Of a DNA stretch of 28,864 nt, positions 16,613 to 23,701 are shown piece after piece. Position numbers and translations under genes: made by a program. How positions within the stretch are numbered: the first letter of the stretch is position 1; every line of letters starts with the position of its first letter. Source of the DNA: a virus; IMG/VR virus record IMGVR_UViG_3300031140_000028, positions 1-28,864 of that record, one strand, 5' to 3'. Below the pieces are notes generated by a model. The model did not search any database and had not been told where the DNA came from. It saw nothing but the letters and a program-made list of their open reading frames with translations.

Positions 16613-17896
16613 ATGAAACAATTTCTATCATATCAACAATTTCTAGTTGAAAAAGTAAACGTATCTATATTAGACGACTTAATTGTTGAAGGCGGTGCAG
16701 CAGGACACATGTCGCATCCTTTCGATGAAAGAGATTTAACATTTGGAGACTTTAAAGAGATCATAAGTGCAGGACTTTCTGGTAATTTAACATTCGATGA
16801 AGAGCCTACAGAAAAAACGGATGGTCAAAATGTATTCGCTACAGTACAAGACGGAGAAGCTAAATTTGCAAGAAACAAAGGTGATATGAAATCTCCAATG
16901 TCGTTAGCAGATTTTAAACAGAAGTTTGAAGGACATCCTAGTCCATTAGTACAAGATACATTTCAATTTGCTGCTGAAGATTTAGCACAAGCATTGATAA
17001 AATTACCAAGTAAAGATTTAGAAGTGTTTAACAACGGTAAGAGTTTCATGAATATGGAATTGATTTACTCTAAGAACCCTAATGTAATTTACTATGATCG
17101 CGATATAATCCAATTTCATGGAATTAAGCACACTGACGGTGAAGGTAATATAATCGGTGACGATAACAAATATGCATCTTCAATTGCTAAAGCTCTACAA
17201 AAAGTTAAGGCAGATGTTGGTAATACATTTACTGTAATTCCACCCCAAATCGTTAAGATAGGAAAGGATATTGATTTTGAAAAGAACAAAGATAAATTCA
17301 TCAAAAAAGTAGAAGACTTAAAAGCTGTATATAAATTAACAGATGCTGATGAAGTTTCTAGATATCACGAAATGTGGTGGAGAGATCAAATAGAATCTAA
17401 TTTCCCAGATATATCGCAAGATCAAAAAGAAGGTCTATTATTAAGATGGGCATATGGTGATAAAAAGACGCTTAATTTAAGATCTCTTGATAAAGATCTT
17501 GGAAAAGATAAAGCAGCAGCCATTAAGAAATTTGACAAGGAAGATGTTAAAAAGAAATACAAAGAAAACATTAGACCTTTCGAGGATTTATTCTTAGAAC
17601 TTGGAAGTGTTATTCTTAAAAATGTAAGTAACTTTGTTGCTGCAAATCCAAGTGATGAAATGCAAAGGTTACATACTCAAATTAGAACAGAGGCTGACAA
17701 GGTTAAAAAGGGTGGAGATATTAAACAAATAGAGAAAGTTGTTTCAGAACTTGAAAGACTTGAACGAATCGGAGGTATTGAATCTATTATACCAACTGAA
17801 GGTATTGTTTTCATATATAAAGGTAAAACAATGAAACTTACAGGAACATATGCTGCGATAAATCAGCTAATGGGTATTATAAAATACGGTAGATAA
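16613..17896 (+). CDS. Leader-tagged nucleic-acid-ligase-like nucleotidyltransferase
   Basis: The 427-aa protein starts MKQFLSYQQFLVE, a packaging leader with a hydrophobic-x-Glu site at 11-13 and a second, LIVE-GG, at 23-26. Residues 67-71 are EKTDG, the K-x-D-G active-site motif of ATP-dependent ligases, with Lys68 the expected AMP-accepting residue. KFARNKG (84-90) follows, FMNMELIY (145-152) resembles motif III, and EGIVFIYKGKTMKL (396-409) resembles motifs IV and V. The opening GHMSHPFDERDLTFGDFKEI is shared, as I recall, with an uncharacterised marine-phage family (possibly DUF6267). Its substrate is unknown. The unusual point is the leader, which predicts that the enzyme is carried inside the capsid. 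Confidence 0.65.
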   Translation: MKQFLSYQQFLVEKVNVSILDDLIVEGGAAGHMSHPFDERDLTFGDFKEIISAGLSGNLTFDEEPTEKTDGQNVFATVQDGEAKFARNKGDMKSPMSLADFKQKFEGHPSPLVQDTFQFAAEDLAQALIKLPSKDLEVFNNGKSFMNMELIYSKNPNVIYYDRDIIQFHGIKHTDGEGNIIGDDNKYASSIAKALQKVKADVGNTFTVIPPQIVKIGKDIDFEKNKDKFIKKVEDLKAVYKLTDADEVSRYHEMWWRDQIESNFPDISQDQKEGLLLRWAYGDKKTLNLRSLDKDLGKDKAAAIKKFDKEDVKKKYKENIRPFEDLFLELGSVILKNVSNFVAANPSDEMQRLHTQIRTEADKVKKGGDIKQIEKVVSELERLERIGGIESIIPTEGIVFIYKGKTMKLTGTYAAINQLMGIIKYGR

Positions 17897-17905
17897 TTAA
17901 GATAC

Positions 17906-17919
17906 ATAATCTAGATTAT
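17906..17919. repeat. 14-bp perfect palindrome
   Basis: ATAATCTAGATTAT lies in the 47-base gap between the two ligase-like genes. It could be a small operator, but AT-rich palindromes of this size also arise by chance. Confidence 0.3.
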
Positions 17920-17943
17920 TAAATACTGAATACAAAAAACACT

Positions 17944-19791
17944 ATGGCTTTACAAAACTTAAGAACGTATTATCAATCATCTAACATCAATGACTTCGTG
18001 TCAATGTTAGATATTCCATGTGTCGTATCAGAAAAGATACAAGCGTCATCTTTCCATGTTAAAAGAACTAAAACAGGGTTTGAATACTTCAAAAGTGGTT
18101 CAAAACATGCAATGGACAGAGTAGACAGGACGATGATTAAATACTATGAAAGTGGTATTAAGTATTTCAATACTATATTAACAGAATTGACTGAAGATAT
18201 GCCATTGGATTGGAAGTTTGGATTTGATTATATGTTAGATAATAAAACGGTAGATATTGAATACGATGCTTTACCCAAAAATCATTTAATATTAACACAT
18301 ATTCAAATATTAAAACCAAATGATTTAACACAAGTCAAAAAGGTTATTAGAGATCCTGTTATTTTAAATAAATGGGCAGATCTATTAGGAGCACAAAGAC
18401 CTCCTGTTATATTCCAAGGTAAACTACAATCTAATCAAAAGGATGATCTACTTAATCTTCTAGAAATATCAGATAAAGATTTTGAAATCAAATACGGATC
18501 ACAATCTTTTACAAGAACAATATACAACATATTCAACAATGGACTTAATACTCCAGCGTTAAATCATTCATTAGATAATGACATTGATGGTTTAATAATT
18601 AATTTCTCTGATGGTAAAGGCATGAAAAGCTTTAAATTGGAGAGATTTGATAGAAAGCCACAAGAAGCAAGAAAACCATCTGATATGTACCAACTTTCAA
18701 TTTTGGATTTGGTAGAATTTATTACTGCGTTTGACATTACTGCTATTAAGTTAGAAGAAGAAGAGGCTGATTCAAGATACATTGAAATAATCTCTAATAT
18801 ATTTAATGCGTATGTTGAAAAGAACGCAACAAAATATGTCGGCACTAATTTCAACTCTGCAGATTTTTCAGAAAGGAAAGGTTTTGAACTTAATAAAGTA
18901 TTCATAAAAAATGAAAAGACTTTATCATTAGTTCAGAATGAAATCTTATCAGAATTATTTAAAATTGCTTTAGGCAGTTTTAGAAAAACAAGACACAAAG
19001 AAACTGACATCATTAATAAAGATTTAATGAATCAGATCAATTCAATAGTAGATGCTATTGAAACGTCAGTTATGGCGAAAACCAATGAAAATGATGTTAT
19101 GAACTTTAAATCATATTTAGTTAATCAAAAACTGCAGTATACAGAAACTCCAATATTAGAAGCATTGACAGTTAATTATCCAGAACAAGGTAAAACACCA
19201 GTTAACATGTTTGTTGGTAGATTTCAACCGTTTACATTAGGACATATTAAAGTTATAGAAACAATTCACAAACAGAATGGATTTCCTGTTGTAATATTCT
19301 TAGTTAAGTCTAAGACTAAAAAAGCAGAAGATGCATTTAAGAGACCATTCGACGAAGAAACACAAGTCGAAATGATTAAGAATCTAAAAAGCAAATATCC
19401 TATAGAAGAAGTATTTGTAATACCGACAGGCGGAATTGATCACATGTTTAATGCAATGAGACCTAAATACGAACCAGTATTATGGGGAACTGGAAGTGAT
19501 AGAATGAAAACTTATGGATTCCAAGTAAATAAAGATTCTTATAGAGAAGATCTTGGCGTTAGACCTGATTTCGGATTATATGAAATACCAAGAACAGGTA
19601 AAAACATTTCAGCAACACAGGTTAGAAACGCAATGTTAGATGACGATGAGAAGTTGTTTAAGAAGCTTACACCGAAACCAATACATAACATGTATAAAGA
19701 ATTAAAAGCTAAATTAGAAGAGTCCATGGGAGTCGTAACAGAATCAGAAGACGACACTTTGACATTTGATGAATTTATCAAAAATATATAA
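17944..19791 (+). CDS. Ligase-like domain fused to NMN-adenylyltransferase-like domain
   Basis: The 615-aa protein has two nucleotidyltransferase halves. Residues 1-240 look like a diverged RNA/DNA-ligase core. EKIQASSF (30-37) stands at motif I with Lys31 as nucleophile but without the usual Asp-Gly; DWKFGFDYM is at motif III, NDIDGLIINF (about 209-218) at motif IV, and KSFKLERF at motif V. After a helical linker, residues about 419-600 form a Rossmann nucleotidyltransferase with GRFQPFTLGH (a T-x-G-H variant of HxGH) and ISATQVR (an ISxTxxR motif), as in NadM/NadR-type NMN adenylyltransferases. It has no N-terminal packaging leader. Possible roles are NAD synthesis or repair coupled to RNA/DNA end joining; this is inference. 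Confidence 0.7.
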   Translation: MALQNLRTYYQSSNINDFVSMLDIPCVVSEKIQASSFHVKRTKTGFEYFKSGSKHAMDRVDRTMIKYYESGIKYFNTILTELTEDMPLDWKFGFDYMLDNKTVDIEYDALPKNHLILTHIQILKPNDLTQVKKVIRDPVILNKWADLLGAQRPPVIFQGKLQSNQKDDLLNLLEISDKDFEIKYGSQSFTRTIYNIFNNGLNTPALNHSLDNDIDGLIINFSDGKGMKSFKLERFDRKPQEARKPSDMYQLSILDLVEFITAFDITAIKLEEEEADSRYIEIISNIFNAYVEKNATKYVGTNFNSADFSERKGFELNKVFIKNEKTLSLVQNEILSELFKIALGSFRKTRHKETDIINKDLMNQINSIVDAIETSVMAKTNENDVMNFKSYLVNQKLQYTETPILEALTVNYPEQGKTPVNMFVGRFQPFTLGHIKVIETIHKQNGFPVVIFLVKSKTKKAEDAFKRPFDEETQVEMIKNLKSKYPIEEVFVIPTGGIDHMFNAMRPKYEPVLWGTGSDRMKTYGFQVNKDSYREDLGVRPDFGLYEIPRTGKNISATQVRNAMLDDDEKLFKKLTPKPIHNMYKELKAKLEESMGVVTESEDDTLTFDEFIKNI

Positions 19792-19810
19792 TAAAACAAA
19801 CAAATTAAAA

Positions 19811-21256
19811 ATGGATACATTTGACAATCACATAAATGAAAATTTCGAAGTACATTATTCTGATGGGATAAGAGCTGCAAAAAAGTTTAAATCAGAAAAA
19901 GATGCAAGAGCATTCATGTCTGATGCTATAGAAAACAAAAAAGGTTTACAAGAAATTGCAATTTACAAAGCAGGTTCTGGATTCCATTCTACTGCAGATA
20001 CTAAGGCAGTTATTTCTTTTTGGGGAGAAGGTTCTTATTTAGATAACGTTTCTAAAAAAGATTCTAAATTAGCAGCTAAGAAATTAGAAGAGTCATTAAC
20101 TGAAAGACACATCACAGTAAAACGAAAGTATACTGAAAATCACCCAGCAGTTAAAGTTGGTAAAGCAGCTAAAATCAGAAACAAAGTTTTAGAAGCTATC
20201 AAAGATGGTAAAATTACCAAAGAAGAATTCAATACGATTTTAAGAGAAATGACTACGGATTCTGGCAGATGGATGAGAAGAAACTCTACTTATTTAAATG
20301 TAAGCGAAGATGGAATTACACTTTCTAAAACAGGTAAAAGAGTACTTAACGAATTAACTCCGGTTATAAATACACCAGATATTAATGAAAAGGCAAGTGC
20401 TTTTAAAATAGCAAATGCAAATGCAGAAGAAATATTCGGAGAATTCGGAATAGCAACATTATCATATGATGAGATTGCAAGAGTAATAAACATAAAGAGA
20501 GCTGACAAATTAGCCAAAAAATACGGTGAAGACAGTTTTATGGCATTAACCGAATTAGATATGGAAGAGCTTTTAAACAAGAATCCAAAATTAGTAATAG
20601 AAAATAAACAAAACAATAACATGAAAACAAATTTTATATTTGAAAGCTTTAAAGAATTCACAGAATCTTTAAACGAGGCTACAAGAAGTCGTTTTAACAT
20701 CAAGTCGTTAAAAATTGGAAAAAGACAATTTCCATTTCCAGGTATTAAAGAAACAGTAAAGTCATTGTGGAATGAAGAAGTTGAAGATTATAAGAATCCA
20801 ACTAGTATGGATTATATGAATAATCCTTCAGATTTAAAAAAGGTAAAATCAGCAATTTTAAAAGGTGTTAATGCTAACCTAAAGGAACAGATTCGTGCTG
20901 AATGGACAAATGGAGGCGAGGAGCTAGAACTTTCATTAGAATTGAAACATCGTGATTTCATTAGAGTTACATTAAGAACTGGTCGATTCCAAGAATATTG
21001 GAAAGATATGCTTAAAGCCGAAGTAATTTCTACTAGATATTCAGGTAGAGGTAACTATCCAGAAACAACTGATGTTGGAAAGGGCTCAGTTTCACCAAAT
21101 TCAATTATAATATATTTAAGAGAAGATGGCGAATATGGTAAGCAGATAAACCACATGCACCGCGCAGTATCGGACATTCTTGATGTATCGGAATCGGTTA
21201 TTGATTTTTACAATGGTATACCTCAGATTGCAATAATTGGCTCAGAATCAGATTAA
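19811..21256 (+). CDS. Apparent fusion of two leader-tagged internal proteins
   Basis: The 481-aa product starts MDTFDNHINE, a leader variant with a cut candidate after Glu10; the start at 19766 is rejected because it lies inside the preceding gene and misses the leader. Residues 11-264 form a mostly helical, Lys/Glu-rich unit of unknown family. Then comes a short Asn/Gln/Lys stretch (ENKQNNN), whose DNA looks like an ordinary A-rich intergenic spacer, and at Met271 a complete second leader ending ESLNE (cut candidate after Glu289). Residues 290-481 form a second unknown unit. The simplest reading is two genes fused in frame by loss of a stop, with the prohead protease able to separate them again. 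Independent initiation at 20621 is also possible. Confidence 0.7.
   Translation: MDTFDNHINENFEVHYSDGIRAAKKFKSEKDARAFMSDAIENKKGLQEIAIYKAGSGFHSTADTKAVISFWGEGSYLDNVSKKDSKLAAKKLEESLTERHITVKRKYTENHPAVKVGKAAKIRNKVLEAIKDGKITKEEFNTILREMTTDSGRWMRRNSTYLNVSEDGITLSKTGKRVLNELTPVINTPDINEKASAFKIANANAEEIFGEFGIATLSYDEIARVINIKRADKLAKKYGEDSFMALTELDMEELLNKNPKLVIENKQNNNMKTNFIFESFKEFTESLNEATRSRFNIKSLKIGKRQFPFPGIKETVKSLWNEEVEDYKNPTSMDYMNNPSDLKKVKSAILKGVNANLKEQIRAEWTNGGEELELSLELKHRDFIRVTLRTGRFQEYWKDMLKAEVISTRYSGRGNYPETTDVGKGSVSPNSIIIYLREDGEYGKQINHMHRAVSDILDVSESVIDFYNGIPQIAIIGSESD
20621..20677 (+). other. Internal packaging leader (second leader in fused ORF)
   Basis: Codes for 19 residues starting MKTNFIFESFKEF and ending TESLNE. 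It shares 15 of 19 residues, and an identical 20-base stretch GAATTCACAGAATCTTTAAA, with the N-terminal leader of the next gene (21298). It is preceded by AAACAAAACAATAAC, the same kind of A-rich DNA that precedes true starts here. Confidence 0.65.
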
Positions 21257-21297
21257 AATCATATTAAAAACAAAACAATAAACAAAACAATATAAAC

Positions 21298-22290
21298 ATG
21301 AAACACAAATTTTTATTCGAATCATTCGAAGAATTCACAGAATCTTTAAATGAATCATTTGCTTCAGCTATATTAGCGGGCATATTAACAGGTAAAGGCT
21401 CTAAAGCTGACAAATCATTAACTAAGGCATTTTATGGTAAAACTAAATTAGCGTTAGACAAAGTACAAGATGAAGATATTATAGTGACTGATCCAATGAC
21501 AGCATATAAAGAGAAGTCTGATAACGCAATCGTATTTTATATTTCAGATAATCAAAAAGAAAATCCATATGCACCAAGCGACGCATACGAAAGTAGCAAA
21601 GTTATACCAGGTGGAGGTTATTTATTAGCACTTGCATCGGGAGATAATAGTTTTTATGAAAACACATGGAAAAGAGGATTGATTAGAACAGGAAATAATC
21701 CAGCAGATTCCATAGGTATTTCTAAGAAGTATAAAGGTTGGGATGCAACGGGACTTTATAATGTTAAAAGAATTGCAGAAGTTGCTGATAGAGCAATTGT
21801 AATCAATTTAACATTATTACAACAAAAATATTCAACAGCGAACATAAGAGCTGAAAGAAATTCTGCTAAATCAGGTGCAATCGCATTCAAATCTGATAAA
21901 GATTTCAAATCTGATAACATGACAAGATACCAAGAAATTTTAGCAACTAAAGCTTCAAAATTACCATTAGACAAAATGGTTGCAGATGCAATTGATTCAT
22001 TAGCAGAACAAATCAAATCTGGATTAAAGTCTGGTGAAAAAACAAGATATGGTGATCCGATGATTGGTAAATCATCAAAAGGTAAAGAAGTTAAATTAAG
22101 AGATGCTTCTCAGCACATGAACAATATATTAGATGACTACTCTAGATATGCTGATTATGTTAGACAAGAAGAAGATGAAATCAAAGCATATGGTAAAGCT
22201 TCTAATTGGTATGGTAAATCTGCAAAAGAATATGCAAAAAGATGTGCTGATAATATCAAGAAAATTGAAGACATGACATACGCTTGGTAA
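21298..22290 (+). CDS. Leader-tagged internal protein, paralogue A
   Basis: The 330-aa protein starts MKHKFLFESFEEF with the cut candidate ESLNE at Glu19. The mature part begins SFASAILAGILTGKG. It aligns along its length with the next gene: KLALDKVQDEDII, YSTANIRAERNSAKSGAIAF, DKDF...RYQEIL, PLDK and a helical C-terminus all have counterparts there. The conserved Y-S-T-x-N block with Asp/Glu-Arg and Lys-rich stretches does not match an enzyme family I know. T4 internal proteins include host-shutoff and anti-restriction effectors, so an effector role after ejection is plausible but not shown. The leader DNA upstream contains two AAAACAAT-type repeats. Confidence 0.7.
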   Translation: MKHKFLFESFEEFTESLNESFASAILAGILTGKGSKADKSLTKAFYGKTKLALDKVQDEDIIVTDPMTAYKEKSDNAIVFYISDNQKENPYAPSDAYESSKVIPGGGYLLALASGDNSFYENTWKRGLIRTGNNPADSIGISKKYKGWDATGLYNVKRIAEVADRAIVINLTLLQQKYSTANIRAERNSAKSGAIAFKSDKDFKSDNMTRYQEILATKASKLPLDKMVADAIDSLAEQIKSGLKSGEKTRYGDPMIGKSSKGKEVKLRDASQHMNNILDDYSRYADYVRQEEDEIKAYGKASNWYGKSAKEYAKRCADNIKKIEDMTYAW

Positions 22291-22320
22291 TAAAACAATA
22301 ATAAAACAATAATAAAACAG
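22291..22320 (+). repeat. 11-bp tandem repeat in intergenic leader
   Basis: Two copies of TAAAACAATAA plus the start of a third (TAAAACAG) fill the gap between the two paralogues, ending two bases before the ATG at 22323. Similar AAAACAAT units precede the ATG at 21298 and the internal leader at 20621. They probably form the A-rich, SD-free translation start region used in Bacteroidetes. Confidence 0.7.
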
Positions 22321-22322
22321 AT

Positions 22323-23372
22323 ATGAAACACATTAAATTATTTGAACAATTCATAAACGAATCAGATTCATCATTAAACGAAGCATTTGCTTCTACTAAA
22401 TTAGCAAATATATTAACAGGTGCTAATAAATTACCAGAAGGTCTTCCAGCTGCATTTTACAAAATGACTAAACTTAAATTAGATAAAATAAAAGATGAAG
22501 ATATCATCGAATTGGATCCAATGGTTGCTAGGAGAGAAAAACGAGCAAACGCAGTATACATGTACTTTGTAACAGATGAAAAAGAAAACGATTACCATAT
22601 ACAAAATCCATATGATAAAGATGAAGAAATATCAATATACAACGGTGGTATTATTCCAGCAAATACTTTATTGGCAATTACTAATGTAGATAATAAATGG
22701 ATGAATATTGATTGGGCTAAAGATAATAAATACACACGACATGGTTCTAACCTTAAATATGCAACTATTGTACCTGATGTTGATGGACATCAAGAACTTC
22801 AACAATCTAAAAGGAAAGATTCAGCAGGAATCGACAAAGGAAATACAGGTCTAGATACTGTTATGAAAGTAGCAAGAACTGCAGATATATGCTATTGTCT
22901 TGATTTAGATATTCTTACTGCAAGATATTCTACGGTAAACCTTAAAGATGAAAGAAAAGCTGCTCAGAAAGGAGCAACTGCATTCATATCAGATAAAGAC
23001 TTTAGAAAACAAACACATGCAAGATATCAAGATATCATAGCAGATCGAGCTCTTGCAATGCCACTTGATAAGAAAGTTAAAGAAGCGACAGAATTAATAG
23101 GTGAGATTATTGCAAACGCAAATGCTCGCGGACATAGAGATTCGAAAGGTGATATTCTGATAGGTACTGGTAGCCATAAATATAAAATATCAGGTATTTT
23201 GCAACACATGGACTTTCTATTGAATAGATTTTCAACATATGTACATTACACTGATCTAGATGCGCACGAATATAACGCTGGTTATGATATGGCATATCAT
23301 AAAAGAAATATAAAAGATTGTGCCAAGAAGGTTTGGGATAGTATTAAAGACATTAAAAGATACCAAAAATAA
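22323..23372 (+). CDS. Leader-tagged internal protein, paralogue B
   Basis: The 349-aa protein starts MKHIKLFEQFINE (cut candidate after Glu13) with a second site SSLNE at Glu20. The mature part then begins AFASTKLANILTG, closely matching paralogue A (SFASAILAGILTG). Shared blocks include KLDKIKDEDII, YSTVNLKDERKAAQKGATAF, DKDF...RYQDII, and MPLDKK. Divergence is substantial, so the duplication is old or the proteins evolve fast. Paralogue B has an extra segment around residues 95-150 and a different C-terminus (NAGYDMAYHKRNIKDCAKKV). No family recognised. As with its twin, delivery with the phage DNA is inferred from the leader. Confidence 0.7.
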   Translation: MKHIKLFEQFINESDSSLNEAFASTKLANILTGANKLPEGLPAAFYKMTKLKLDKIKDEDIIELDPMVARREKRANAVYMYFVTDEKENDYHIQNPYDKDEEISIYNGGIIPANTLLAITNVDNKWMNIDWAKDNKYTRHGSNLKYATIVPDVDGHQELQQSKRKDSAGIDKGNTGLDTVMKVARTADICYCLDLDILTARYSTVNLKDERKAAQKGATAFISDKDFRKQTHARYQDIIADRALAMPLDKKVKEATELIGEIIANANARGHRDSKGDILIGTGSHKYKISGILQHMDFLLNRFSTYVHYTDLDAHEYNAGYDMAYHKRNIKDCAKKVWDSIKDIKRYQK

Positions 23373-23379
23373 AACAGTT

Positions 23380-23700
23380 ATGAAACGCACTAAATTATAC
23401 GAGGAATTTATCTCAAAGAAAACAGTAACAGAAGGTAGAAAAACAGTAGATCCTTCTACATTCGGAGATGATAAATTATCATATGACGATCAATTTAGAG
23501 GAAACACTTCATTGGCACAATCTCTTTCTTCAGATCTAGGATTTGATCCTAAAAAACCATGGTCAGAAGGAATTGGATTTGATAGTACAGATATGTACGC
23601 TTCCGGTAAAAAAGATGGAACTGTTTTATCAAATGCATTATCTAGTAAGTTCACATATGCTGAGTTATTAGACGCAGCTAAAAAGTTTTTAGAAGCTTAA
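23380..23700 (+). CDS. Small leader-tagged internal protein
   Basis: The 106-aa protein starts MKRTKLYEEFISKKTVTE; the candidate cut is after Glu18 (V-T-E). The frame is open upstream to 23320, but that region is inside paralogue B and lacks the leader, so 23380 is the start. The mature part (GRKTVDPSTFGDDKL onward) is soluble and Ser/Asp/Lys-rich, ending in an amphipathic helix (AELLDAAKKFLEA). The stop is one base before the next ATG. No family recognised. Confidence 0.65.
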   Translation: MKRTKLYEEFISKKTVTEGRKTVDPSTFGDDKLSYDDQFRGNTSLAQSLSSDLGFDPKKPWSEGIGFDSTDMYASGKKDGTVLSNALSSKFTYAELLDAAKKFLEA

Positions 23701-23701
23701 T

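Noticed and set aside
19766-19810. Upstream start for the 19811 protein
   Set aside because: It overlaps the end of the ligase/NMN-adenylyltransferase gene and hides the MDTFDNHINE leader; an A-rich spacer precedes 19811.
23320-23379. Upstream start for the 23380 protein
   Set aside because: It lies inside paralogue B, and the leader begins at 23380.
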